From Alphaproteobacteria bacterium (lineage in GTDB: Bacteria > Pseudomonadota > Alphaproteobacteria > Elsterales > Elsteraceae): a stretch of 64,000 bases of DNA. The DNA lies in contig RDXE01000031.1 of assembly GCA_004292755.1 (NCBI GenBank), positions 1-64,000 on the forward strand, read 5' to 3'. The notes beneath the pieces were generated by a model. The model did no database searches and had not been told where the DNA came from. It saw only the letters and a list, made by a program, of their open reading frames with translations. Positions 29,968-38,461 of the stretch are shown here, piece by piece; position 1 is the stretch's first letter; the number at the start of each line of letters is the position of its first letter. Position numbers and translations under genes: made by a program.

Positions 29968-30573
29968 AGCAAATCGCTGTCAGGTCCGATCATCTGACTT
30001 GTGACGATGCTCTTAAACCAAGGAGTTTGGGTGGTTTGGCGGAGCGTATGCAATGTCAAACCACCCTAGTGGATCAAACCAACTGGTTCGAACGGTTCGT
30101 TTTGATCGAAAAGACATTGTGCTTGCGGGCTGATTGACGCAACGCATAGTCGCGGGGAGCGCAACGCACCAACCCGCGTCTACCCGACATGAGGGAAACT
30201 CGCCCCTGTGCGCCAGAAGCACGAAAGGCGCGCTTGCGACCGTCGGACGAAAACTTGTCCATCGCTTTGCTCAGGGTGGCTCCATCTTCTCAGCAGTGCG
30301 AGCCTTCGCCTGACTTGGGACCGTTGCTCCTGCGATGCCGACCGGGAGGGGGGTGTCCAACCCATGGGTTCACTCTGGGGCCCCTTAGTTGGTGCTTTGG
30401 TGTATTCTGCTGCTTTTTGCGTAATCCTCTAAATATTAGAACCTTTAACGCGTTTTTCTGCTCTTGCTATATCTCTTTTTTGTATCTATCTGTCAGCGAC
30501 GGGGCTACCAGTGCTACCCTACGCTCTTAAAAAGCTTTTTCCTTCTAACTCTCCCTTTCCAGAGGATACTACC
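29968..30573. other. Intergenic stretch with no credible gene
   Basis: About 600 bp between the tct block and the AT-rich patch. Short ORFs on both strands show no recognisable family. It holds a 36-bp imperfect palindrome (30072-30107) with outer arms GATCAAA/TTTTGATC and a perfect GTTCGAAC centre. Composition shifts from GC-rich to AT-rich around 30400, which looks like an insertion boundary. I see no transposase. Confidence 0.5.
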
Positions 30574-30795
30574 ATGTGTCGCATTTTTGGATATTTGTTG
30601 GACCAAGGGGGCGGTTACCCGCCCCGTATCGCTGCAGTTCCAAGGATGCAGATACATGGTAGACCAGACTCTCAGCGCTTCGTGGCCTCCCATGGTTACT
30701 GAATAGGTGCAAACCGACTCTCTATCGTCGATCCAAAAGGGGAAGATCAACGGACGCCGGCGCATGAAACAATTGAGCCCTATCGCAGCGCTTGA
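30574..30795 (+). pseudogene. Nonsense-mutated N-terminal fragment of a glutamine-hydrolysing asparagine synthetase
   Basis: ATG 30574, behind an AGAGGA ribosome site, reads MCRIFGYLLDQGGG, matching the class II glutamine amidotransferase N-terminus MCGIFGYL with the catalytic Cys2; it continues with MQIHGRPDSQ (normally HRGPDS, here transposed). After HGY comes an in-frame TGA (30700-30702), then the same frame goes on with IGANRLSIVDPKG, the next conserved block, before a second stop at 30793. The rest of the gene is missing. So this is a decayed remnant: G3R, HRGP to HGRP, one internal stop, truncation. A 35-codon ORF (30764-30871) overlaps in another frame and is not recognised. Confidence 0.75.
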
Positions 30796-30918
30796 TCGAT
30801 TGAAAATCTTCTTCTTTCACGAAGACTATTGGTCAATTCGTAAATTGGAGGCGACTATGCGATGTATATAAGACATCTCAGAAATGGCGCCCGCCTTCCA
30901 TTATGACTGGAGATCATT

Positions 30919-31851
30919 ATGTTAAAGAGATCCTTGATCGGACCTGTTTTTGTACTCTTAGCCGCAATACTATGGGGCTTCTCTGCATTTACGAAGAAGT
31001 GGTTACTCGCATATATTGATCCACTTACCCTCATGGTATTGAATTCAATTGCTACCGCTCTGACGCTAGTCTTTGTCTGGACCCGACCAGTTGCTGCGCT
31101 GAGTTCCTTCAAACGGTTCGCATGGTTTTTTCTTGGACTCGCATTCTTTGGAACCACGATTGGCACGACCCTCCTCTACGCTGCGATTGACAATCTTGAT
31201 CTCGCAGTTGCAAGTATAGTTGGTAAGATACAGCCGGTGTTTGTGATAATACTGGCTGCGATGTTCCTACGAGAAAGGATTTTTCTGTCAGATTGCCTGT
31301 TGTCGCTAGCTGCAATCATCGGTGCAATACTAGTGACAATAAGATCACCTGCTGATCTGCTAACAATCTCTCATGTTACTGTGATTGGTTTATCCGCTGC
31401 CGTTGGCAGTTCAATTGGCTGGTCAATCAGTGGCGTAATTGGCCGACATCTCTCCAGCCACGAGCAGTCTCCCACTCCGTCTGAAATCACGTTTTTTCGC
31501 TACCTCTTGGGCGCCATAATCGTTACGCCGCTTGTCGACTTCCCCGCGTTACAGAACGTCGACCAACGGTGGGAATATGATTGGCCCTTCGGCGCAGCAG
31601 TCGTTGTATTGGCATTTCTTACTACAACACTCCCAGCATGGTTCTACTATAAGGGGCTGAAGACCGTATCCGCCGGATACGCGTCTGTGATTGAGCTATT
31701 TTCGCCCCTCACCGCGATTCTCCTTGGCGTTGTATTCCTTGGAGAGAGACTCAGCATCTGGCAGTGGACGGGCGGCCTCATCGTCCTGGCCTCCATCACC
31801 GTCATGGAAGTCATGAGAACGAGACGGAAGCGTGTCAATCTGTCAACCTGA
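30919..31851 (+). CDS. DMT-superfamily (EamA) transporter
   Basis: Integral membrane protein of 310 residues with about ten hydrophobic helices in two EamA repeats (about 5-140 and 155-300). Family features are LLAAILWGFSAFTKKWLL at the N-terminus and, near the C-terminus, GYASVIELFSPLTAILLGVV with FLGERLSIWQWTGGLIVL, the typical (L/F)xGE motif of the last helices. Probably an exporter of amino acids or metabolites; the substrate cannot be told. Codon use is AT-rich against neighbours on both sides, so it is likely acquired together with the asparagine-synthetase remnant. Confidence 0.88.
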   Translation: MLKRSLIGPVFVLLAAILWGFSAFTKKWLLAYIDPLTLMVLNSIATALTLVFVWTRPVAALSSFKRFAWFFLGLAFFGTTIGTTLLYAAIDNLDLAVASIVGKIQPVFVIILAAMFLRERIFLSDCLLSLAAIIGAILVTIRSPADLLTISHVTVIGLSAAVGSSIGWSISGVIGRHLSSHEQSPTPSEITFFRYLLGAIIVTPLVDFPALQNVDQRWEYDWPFGAAVVVLAFLTTTLPAWFYYKGLKTVSAGYASVIELFSPLTAILLGVVFLGERLSIWQWTGGLIVLASITVMEVMRTRRKRVNLST

Positions 31852-31965
31852 TCCCAGTAATCTCTAACGGATCATGTCAAGTGAGAGGCCGCACCTGCGA
31901 GTCAATACGTCTGCGATCCGCGACCGTGTTCCCAGAATGCCCTCTAAATCGCGCCGGGTCAGGCC

Positions 31966-32598
31966 CTACCCCCGCGTCGCTTCCATCACCAGGGTTTCGA
32001 AGCGGTTGGCGGCGTCGTCGCCAATAACCCGACCGTGGTGTTCCAAGTCGCGGAACCAGGGGTCGCTGCTGTGAGAGACAGACTGGCGAACCGGGTTGAC
32101 GAAGCCACGATCAATCAGCACCGCGGCCAGCAGGCTTTCATCAAACAGGCAGCGGTGACCGTGGCCGTAGATCAACAGGTTGGCGGCAATCCCGGGGTGA
32201 ACCGCGGCCCCAGTCACGCCCGCGGCCCGGCAACTGACGGCGACATAGTGGGCGGCCTCAGCATCCAACGGCGGGGTCACCAGACGGGTGATCTGGCGCA
32301 GGTCGGGGGTGGCGATGCGCACCCGGCCACCGGGGGCGAGGCAGCGGCGGAGCTCCCCCAGCAGGGCGACGGCAGAGGGAAGGTCCAGATGCTCAATCAT
32401 GTGCTCGCTGAACACGCGGGCCAGCGCGCCGTCGGGCAGCGGCAGCGGGCGGGTCGCATCCATTGCCACCACGCTGGCGTGGGCGGGAGCGATGTCAGCG
32501 TTCAGCCATCCCTCCAACAGCACAGGACCACAGCCAAGGTGCAGGCGCGGCACCTCGGCTGTGGAGAGATAGTGCTGGATCGCGGCGTGGCCGGTCAT
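31966..32598 (-). CDS. SAM-dependent methyltransferase
   Basis: 210 residues; class I methyltransferase. Motif I is RLHLGCGPVLLEGWLNADI (about 18-36), then a conserved SEHMIEHLDLP (about 65-75) and LRRCLAPGGRVRIATPDL (about 83-100), as in the type-11 methyltransferases that often sit with glycosyltransferases. It lies 24 bases behind the ABC permease gene and may be its operon partner. Substrate unknown. Confidence 0.85.
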   Translation of the reverse strand: MTGHAAIQHYLSTAEVPRLHLGCGPVLLEGWLNADIAPAHASVVAMDATRPLPLPDGALARVFSEHMIEHLDLPSAVALLGELRRCLAPGGRVRIATPDLRQITRLVTPPLDAEAAHYVAVSCRAAGVTGAAVHPGIAANLLIYGHGHRCLFDESLLAAVLIDRGFVNPVRQSVSHSSDPWFRDLEHHGRVIGDDAANRFETLVMEATRG

Positions 32599-32622
32599 GG
32601 CGATTGAGTCATGGCGTTTGGG

Positions 32623-35145
32623 TCATGCCGTGCGCAGAACCGGGGCTGCCTTCTGCCCCAGGGCCCGCCAGGTGCCAATCATGCCCAGAAGGATGGTCAA
32701 GGCCGCGCACGCAGCCGCGGTGACGGCAATGGTCCAGGGCAGCAGCACAAACTCCGCCCGCATCACGGTGGTCACCACCAACCAGCCGCCGATGCCACCC
32801 AGCACCGAGGCGATCACCGCCGTCATCAAGCCCAGCAGACCGTATTCGATCAGATAGGCCGTGAGGACATCGCCGCGCGTCGCCCCCAACACCTTCAGCA
32901 CCACGGCGTCGCGCACCCGTCGGCGATGGCCGGCCACCAGGGCGCCGATCAGCACCAGTGTGCCCGCCAGCAGCGTGATCGCCGCGACGGCGCGCCCTGC
33001 GGCTGCGATGCCACCGATCACGCCCGCCACCGTGTCCAACGCATCCTTCACCCGGATCGCCGAGACATTCTGGAACGCATCGGTGACACGGCGCAGCAGG
33101 GCTTGCTCGGCTGCGTCATCGGCGGCGTAGGCGACCGCCAGATGGGTGTGGGGTGCGGCCTCCAACAGGCCCGGCGCGAAGATGATGGTGAAGTTGATGC
33201 CTAGGGTGGTGAAGTCAATTTCCCGCAGGCTGCCGATGCGCGCGGTCACATCCCGGCCCAGCACGTTGATGGTGAGCGTGTCGCCTACGCCAATCCCCAT
33301 GCCACGGGCAATCCGCGCATCGAACGAGATCAGCGGCGGGCCGGAATAGTCAGCAGGCCACCACTCGCCCGCAACCACGCGCGCGTCCGGTGGCATGGCT
33401 GCGGCGTAGGTGAGGCCGCGGTCATTGTCCACGGCCCAGGCCACTTCCGGTGCAATGCTCGCCTGGGCCACCGGCACGCCATTGATGCGAATGATGCGCC
33501 CGCGCAGGCTGGGCACCCGCTCCAGCCGGGTCACCCCTGGTGTTTCGCGCACCACTCGGTCAAACGCCGCCACCTGATCGGACTGCAAGTCGATGAAGAA
33601 GAAGGACGGGGCGACACCGGGCAAACGCTCGGTAATCTGACGGTTCAGATTGCCCTCAATCAGCGCCACCGTCACCAGTACGGTCAAGCCCAGGCCCAGG
33701 GACAACACCACATGCGGGGTGGCAGCGCCCGGCCGGTGCAGATTGGCGAGCGCCAGCCGCAACCGCGGATCAGACGGGCGCGGCAAACGCCGGGCCAGAG
33801 CCATGATCGCCAAGGCCGCAGCGCGGAACAGCGCGAAAGCCGCCAGTGCCGCCACGACAAAGCCTGCTGCCAAGCGCTGCGCGGGAGGTGGCTGCACAAC
33901 AACGGCCAGGATCGCCAGGGCAGCAACCGCCGCCACTGTGCCCGCCACATAGGGCCAGCGCGGCCAACGACCCGCCGGGGCGACAACATCCCGAAACAGG
34001 CTGGCAGCAGCCACATCGCGCGCCCGACCCAACGGCCAGACCGAGAACGCAATCGCCGTCAGCACACCAAACAGCCCCGCCAGCAACAGCGGCAAGGGGT
34101 AGACCCCCAACGCCAAGGGCACGGGCAGCAGATCAGCCGCCAGATGTGCCAGGGCAAACGGCGCCAAGCTGCCAAGCATCAGGCCAGCTGCAATCCCCAC
34201 CAGCGACAACAGCAGCACCAGCACGAAGTAGGTGGTGAACACCAGCCCACCGGGTGCGCCCATGCCCTTCAAGGTGGCAATGGTCGCCGTCTTTCCGTCC
34301 AGATAGCCGCGCACAGCGTTGCCCACGCCGACGCCGCCCACCAGCAAGGTGGTCAGGCCAACCAGGATCAAGAACAAGCCGATTTGCGTGATGAACCGCT
34401 CCGCACCCGGTGCGGATTGGCGCAAGTCGCGAATGCGCCAGGGCGCCTCAGGCCAATCACGCCGCAATTGCTGGGCGTAGCTGATCGAGTCTGCTCCCTC
34501 CGGTAGGCGCAGCTTGTAGTGGTACTCCACCAGCGAGCCCGGCAGGATCAGGCCGGTTTGGGGCAGTGCCGCACTCTGAATCAGCAGCCGCGGGCCGAAA
34601 TCCATCGCGCTGACGCCGCGATCAGGCTCCCGCAAGACGATGCCGCGCACGGCAAAGTCAGCATCGCCCACCCGCACCCGGTCCCCTACGCCAATGTTGA
34701 GGCGAACCGCCAGGGCCCGCTCGATCACCGCCCCGAACACACCAGCCTCTGGAGCAAGCAACCGCTGAAGATCGCCCCCGCCGTCAATCTCCACCTGACC
34801 GAACAGCGGGTAGGCCTGATCCACCGCCTTCAACTCCACCAGGACCCGGCGGTCCCCGGCGCGGGCCATGGCTCGCAATTCCGAGGAGGCAGCAATCGCC
34901 ACCGTGTCGCGAGCCAGGTAGGCCATCTGCTGCGCCGTCGCCGGCTGGTGCATGATCCGCAACGCGATGTCACCGCCCAAGATGGAGCGGGCATCGCGCT
35001 CCAATCCCGCGCGCACCGACTGGGCCACCGAGCCGACAGCCGCGATGGCGCCGACGCCAATCGCAAGGCACGCGAGAAAAACGCGGAACCCTCGGATGCC
35101 GCCGCGCAGCTCCCGTCGAGCTAAGGTGATAGCCAGTGCCAGCAT
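32623..35145 (-). CDS. ABC transporter permease, FtsX/YbbP type
   Basis: 840 residues, the MacB/FtsX-like permease of the YbbA-YbbP kind: an N-terminal TM helix after ARRELRGGIRGFRVFLACLA, a large periplasmic domain (about 40-250), a cluster of TM helices (about 255-440), a second periplasmic domain (about 500-690) and three C-terminal helices. FtsX domains are seen near VGLTTLLVGGVGVGNAVRGY and TLLAGTLVLIGALVAGHRRR. It lies 3 bases behind the ATPase gene. In this position it usually pairs with the TesA-like esterase encoded divergently, as here; probable lipid or lipoprotein-related export. Confidence 0.9.
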   Translation of the reverse strand: MLALAITLARRELRGGIRGFRVFLACLAIGVGAIAAVGSVAQSVRAGLERDARSILGGDIALRIMHQPATAQQMAYLARDTVAIAASSELRAMARAGDRRVLVELKAVDQAYPLFGQVEIDGGGDLQRLLAPEAGVFGAVIERALAVRLNIGVGDRVRVGDADFAVRGIVLREPDRGVSAMDFGPRLLIQSAALPQTGLILPGSLVEYHYKLRLPEGADSISYAQQLRRDWPEAPWRIRDLRQSAPGAERFITQIGLFLILVGLTTLLVGGVGVGNAVRGYLDGKTATIATLKGMGAPGGLVFTTYFVLVLLLSLVGIAAGLMLGSLAPFALAHLAADLLPVPLALGVYPLPLLLAGLFGVLTAIAFSVWPLGRARDVAAASLFRDVVAPAGRWPRWPYVAGTVAAVAALAILAVVVQPPPAQRLAAGFVVAALAAFALFRAAALAIMALARRLPRPSDPRLRLALANLHRPGAATPHVVLSLGLGLTVLVTVALIEGNLNRQITERLPGVAPSFFFIDLQSDQVAAFDRVVRETPGVTRLERVPSLRGRIIRINGVPVAQASIAPEVAWAVDNDRGLTYAAAMPPDARVVAGEWWPADYSGPPLISFDARIARGMGIGVGDTLTINVLGRDVTARIGSLREIDFTTLGINFTIIFAPGLLEAAPHTHLAVAYAADDAAEQALLRRVTDAFQNVSAIRVKDALDTVAGVIGGIAAAGRAVAAITLLAGTLVLIGALVAGHRRRVRDAVVLKVLGATRGDVLTAYLIEYGLLGLMTAVIASVLGGIGGWLVVTTVMRAEFVLLPWTIAVTAAACAALTILLGMIGTWRALGQKAAPVLRTA

Positions 35146-35148
35146 CGC

Positions 35149-35835
35149 TTAAGCCGCCGCAGCCACGCCGCGCTCATCGGCGGCGATCAATCCATCGGCA
35201 ATTCGGACCACGCGACCGCACTGGCGGGCAAGGTCCAGATCATGGGTGATCAGCAACAGCGTGGTGCCGTGCTGGCGCGACAGCCCAAACATCAAATCGA
35301 TGATTTGCCGCCCGGTGCCGCCATCCAGATTGCCCGTTGGCTCATCAGCCAGCAGCAGCTTTGGCTGGCCGACAAAGGCGCGGGCCAGAGCCGTGCGCTG
35401 CTGTTCACCACCCGATAACTGGTCCGGATAGTGGTCCAGACGATGGCCAAGGCCGACGGCTGCCAGTTGCGTGGCCGCCCGGTCAAAGGCGTCCTTGGCA
35501 CCAGCCAGTTCCAATGGCACTGCCACATTCTCCAGTGCAGTCATGGTCGGGATCAGCCGGAAGGACTGGAAGACAATCCCCACCTGCGCGCGCCGCCACA
35601 GCGCCAGTTGATCTTCCGACAAGCGGGTGAGATCAGCACCGGCGACCTGGACGCGACCGGAGGTTGCTTGTTCCAACCCCCCGATCACCATCATCAGGCT
35701 GGATTTGCCAGCCCCAGACGGGCCGACCAGGCCAACCGTCTCGCCTGCCGCGACAGCAAGGCTCACGCCGCGCAGGATGTTGACCTCACCGGCAGCACTC
35801 GCCAGTTTCAGATGGACGTCTTGAAGCTCGATCAT
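35149..35835 (-). CDS. ABC transporter ATP-binding protein, YbbA/LolD type
   Basis: 228 residues. Walker A GPSGAGKSSL (about 39-48), Q-loop VFQSFRLIPTMTALENV, ABC signature LSGGEQQR, Walker B LLADEPTGNLD and switch His in LLITHDLDLA are all intact. It starts at ATG 35835 (MIELQDVHLKL). It forms one unit with the FtsX-type permease and is divergent from the esterase gene, an arrangement also found in ybbAP-tesA of enterobacteria. Confidence 0.93.
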   Translation of the reverse strand: MIELQDVHLKLASAAGEVNILRGVSLAVAAGETVGLVGPSGAGKSSLMMVIGGLEQATSGRVQVAGADLTRLSEDQLALWRRAQVGIVFQSFRLIPTMTALENVAVPLELAGAKDAFDRAATQLAAVGLGHRLDHYPDQLSGGEQQRTALARAFVGQPKLLLADEPTGNLDGGTGRQIIDLMFGLSRQHGTTLLLITHDLDLARQCGRVVRIADGLIAADERGVAAAA

Positions 35836-35941
35836 GGGCGAGGCGCTCAGCAGCAAGGGGATGGGAACGGTGTTCAACGACCTGAAGGTTCTACGGCTCA
35901 ACCAGACCGGCATATCCCTGACGCGCGACTGCGGTCTTGGT

Positions 35942-36616
35942 GTGGCTTCATTGCTTCAGGCATATGGCGCGCGCGCTCGCCGCTTCAACCGCGTCTGGCT
36001 CGCAACACTGCTGGTGGTGGTCAGCGCAGCCGTGCTAGCCCCCCTGCCAGCCAGCGCACAGCAGCGCTTGTTGATGCTGGGCGACAGCTTGACCGCGGGC
36101 TATGGCTTGGGCGCCCAGGATGCCTTGCCCGTCAAACTTCAGGCCGCGCTAACCCGGTTGGGGCACCGGGTTGAGGTGCTGAATGCCGGGGTCTCGGGCG
36201 ATACCACCCAGGGCGGTGCTGCGCGGGTTGGCTGGGCGCTGGCAGATCGGCCAACCCATGCGGTTGTGGCACTCGGCGGCAATGATGGCCTGCGCGGGCT
36301 GGAACCTCGGGTGACCCGGGCCAATCTTGACCGCATTCTTCAGCAATTGCGCACCGCCGGGGTACCCGTGCTGCTAGCGGGCATGGTCGCCCCCCCTAAC
36401 CTTGGCCGCGAGTATGGGGAGGAGTTCAACCGCCTGTTCCCGGAGTTGGCGGCCCAGCATCAGGTGGCCCTCTACCCCTTCATCCTCGACGGTGTCGCGG
36501 CTGACCCTGCCTTGAACCAAGCCGATGGCATCCACCCCAATGCCCGCGGGGTGGAGGTGATGGTCCAGCGCATGCTGCCCCAGGTGTTGACGCTGCTTGG
36601 CCTGCAAGGCAGTTGA
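35942..36616 (+). CDS. tesA: TesA-like SGNH arylesterase / acyl-CoA thioesterase I
   Basis: Periplasmic SGNH hydrolase. Block I LMLGDSLTAGYGLG carries the nucleophile (Ser about 49 from GTG 35942), block III is ALGGNDGLRG, and the D-x-x-H dyad is in ADGIHPNARG. A signal peptide ends at ASAQQ. The frame is open to ATG 35834, but that start would overlap the divergent ATPase gene; GTG 35942 gives a normal signal peptide, though ATG 35861 is also possible. Divergent from ybbA-ybbP and 3 bases ahead of a LysR gene. Hydrolyses acyl esters in relatives; true substrate unknown. Confidence 0.9.
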   Translation: MASLLQAYGARARRFNRVWLATLLVVVSAAVLAPLPASAQQRLLMLGDSLTAGYGLGAQDALPVKLQAALTRLGHRVEVLNAGVSGDTTQGGAARVGWALADRPTHAVVALGGNDGLRGLEPRVTRANLDRILQQLRTAGVPVLLAGMVAPPNLGREYGEEFNRLFPELAAQHQVALYPFILDGVAADPALNQADGIHPNARGVEVMVQRMLPQVLTLLGLQGS

Positions 36617-36619
36617 GCC

Positions 36620-37474
36620 GTGCCGGGCACGGGGCTGGACTTCGATCTGCTGCGGAGCTTCGTCGCGGTTGTCGACAGTGGCGGCTTCACCCGCGCTGCG
36701 GAGCGGTTGAGGGTCAGCCAGTCGACCATGTCCCTCCACATCCGCCGGTTGGAGGAGGCGCTGGGCCGCAGCGTGCTGGATCGCGGCCCGCAACTGGCAC
36801 CGACCGCGGCGGGCGAAGTGCTGCTGGGCTATGCCCGTCAGATCCTGCGCCTTGTGGACGAGGCAGGCATGGCCTTGAAGGAGGGTGAGGTGGAGGGGCG
36901 CGTGCGCCTTGGCACGCCGGAAGACTTCGCGACATCCCACCTGCCCTCCGTGCTGGCGGCCTTTGCCCGCTCCCATCCGCGGGTTGCACTGGATGTCCGC
37001 TGTGACTTCACCCTAACCCTGCTGGATGGCTTTGGCCGCGGTGAGTTTGACCTCGTGCTGGTCAAGCGCGAACCCCAGGGCCCAGGTGGCGGTGTTCCTG
37101 TGTGGCGGGAACCCTTGGTGTGGGTCGGCGTCGGGGACAGCCTGTTACCGCGAGACCAAGTCGTGCCTCTGGTCGCTGCCCCGCCGCCCGATGTCTACCG
37201 CAGCCGCGCGGTGGCGGCCCTGGAGGGGGTGGGCCGCGGCTGGCGGGTGGTCTACACCAGCCCCTCGCTTGCGGGCATTCAAGCCGCAGTGCGCGCGGGT
37301 CTGGGCGTCACCATCCTGCCACGCGGCCTGGTGCCAGAGGATTTCACCGTGCTGGGCCGCAGCCACGGCCTGCCCCCACTGCCCGACGCGGAAATCGCCC
37401 TGCTGCGCGCGCCTGCCCTCGCCCCCGCAGCCGAGCGGCTGGCAGAGCACCTGATGCGCAGCCTGAATTCGTAA
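36620..37474 (+). CDS. LysR-family transcriptional regulator
   Basis: 284 residues from GTG 36620. The N-terminal HTH is LLRSFVAVVDSGGFTRAAER followed by LRVSQSTMSLHIRRLEEALG (about 9-50), then a linker helix and an effector-binding domain of the LysR type from about 90 (GRVRLGTPEDF ... ALDVRCDFT). It follows the esterase gene by 3 bases, so it is probably co-transcribed with it. Target and ligand unknown; the LysR family often regulates a neighbouring gene, possibly ybaN opposite. Confidence 0.9.
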   Translation: MPGTGLDFDLLRSFVAVVDSGGFTRAAERLRVSQSTMSLHIRRLEEALGRSVLDRGPQLAPTAAGEVLLGYARQILRLVDEAGMALKEGEVEGRVRLGTPEDFATSHLPSVLAAFARSHPRVALDVRCDFTLTLLDGFGRGEFDLVLVKREPQGPGGGVPVWREPLVWVGVGDSLLPRDQVVPLVAAPPPDVYRSRAVAALEGVGRGWRVVYTSPSLAGIQAAVRAGLGVTILPRGLVPEDFTVLGRSHGLPPLPDAEIALLRAPALAPAAERLAEHLMRSLNS

Positions 37475-37548
37475 TCAACACTGGGTCGGATCAACCACGC
37501 TGAGACCAGCGCATCGCGCGCCGCCGTTGTTCCGGCAATCGCCCTCTC

Positions 37549-37938
37549 CTACCGAGCCGTTCGGCGGGTGGCGATGAACAGGGCGCTGCCAGCAAGCGCG
37601 ATTGCCTGCAGGGCCAGCGCCAAAGGGCTGAGGCCAAGGGCGATCGACAGCGTGAACACTGCTATCATCGCCACATAGGCGGCCCGCTTGGCACCCGCAG
37701 GGATGGAGCGGTCCCGCTGCCACGCGGCGATCAGTGGGCCGAAGATACGGTGGGTGACCAGCCAGTGGTGCAGGCGTGGCGATGACTTGGCGAAGCAGAA
37801 TGCCGCCAGCAACACAAACGGCGTGGTGGGCACCAGCGGCAACACCACGCCCGCCGCTCCGCAACCAACGGCCAGAAGACCAGAGCCAGTCCAGAACCAC
37901 CGGCGCATGCCTGCTAGACCTGTTGTCACCCCAGGCAT
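37549..37938 (-). CDS. YbaN-family (DUF454) inner-membrane protein
   Basis: About 129 residues with the DUF454 pattern: two N-terminal helices around GSGLLAVGCGAAGVVLPLVP, then TTPFVLLAAFCFAKSSPR, LHHWLVTHRIFGPLI, and two C-terminal hydrophobic helices. ATG 37938 fits the family length; the frame extends to 38031 with no support, and ATG 37908 is another option. Convergent with the LysR gene. Function unknown. Confidence 0.83.
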   Translation of the reverse strand: MPGVTTGLAGMRRWFWTGSGLLAVGCGAAGVVLPLVPTTPFVLLAAFCFAKSSPRLHHWLVTHRIFGPLIAAWQRDRSIPAGAKRAAYVAMIAVFTLSIALGLSPLALALQAIALAGSALFIATRRTAR

Positions 37939-38167
37939 CTCGTCCCCCGCACTCCCCCGCGACATCTCACCGCAGACGGTGGAGGATCGCAAGCAGGGAG
38001 ATGGGCTGTCTTGACCGTCCTGTCCAGCCACCCATCAGCCGCCAGCGACGCCACAGTGCCGGAGGATTGCACCCCAAGGGTTGCGCCTGCCCATGGGGAG
38101 AACACCATCCCGATCCCGCGGTTTGCGGGCCGCCCACTGCACTAGGTTCGGGCACTTCGCCGGCCCG

Positions 38168-38461
38168 TCAGCTGGGGGGATCGGACGGCACCCGGCTCTC
38201 CTCCAGCCGTTCGTAACAGCTTTGCGCCTCGGGAGCGGGGCCGCGTCGGGTGGGCAGCGACAGGATGCGGATCACCTGGATGTGATTGGCCTGCGGGAAG
38301 GTCAGCACGTCGCCCACCCGCACGGGTGCGGCCGCCTTCTCCACCACCCGGCCCGAGACCCTGACGCGTCCGTCGCGGCACAGATCAGCGGCTGCCGCAC
38401 GGGTTTTGAGAAAGCGCGCGTACCAGAGAAACAGATCAAGGCGCAGGCTGTCCGCGCTCAT
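38168..38461 (-). CDS. S4-domain RNA-binding protein (Hsp15/RluB-like S4)
   Basis: 97 residues, mostly one S4 domain: RLDLFLWYARFLKTRAAAAD (about 6-25), CRDGRVRVSGRVVEKAA and VRVGDVLTF, as in heat-shock protein 15 (HslR), which rescues stalled 50S subunits with attached peptidyl-tRNA. ATG 38461 overlaps the helicase stop by 4 bases, so the two RNA-related proteins are translationally coupled, a conserved pair in Alphaproteobacteria. Confidence 0.88.
   Translation of the reverse strand: MSADSLRLDLFLWYARFLKTRAAAADLCRDGRVRVSGRVVEKAAAPVRVGDVLTFPQANHIQVIRILSLPTRRGPAPEAQSCYERLEESRVPSDPPS

Noticed and set aside
29968-30573. Transposase or IS remnant in the gene-free stretch
   Set aside because: Short ORFs on both strands show no DDE or other transposase motif and no terminal inverted repeats pairing over an element length; only one local palindrome.
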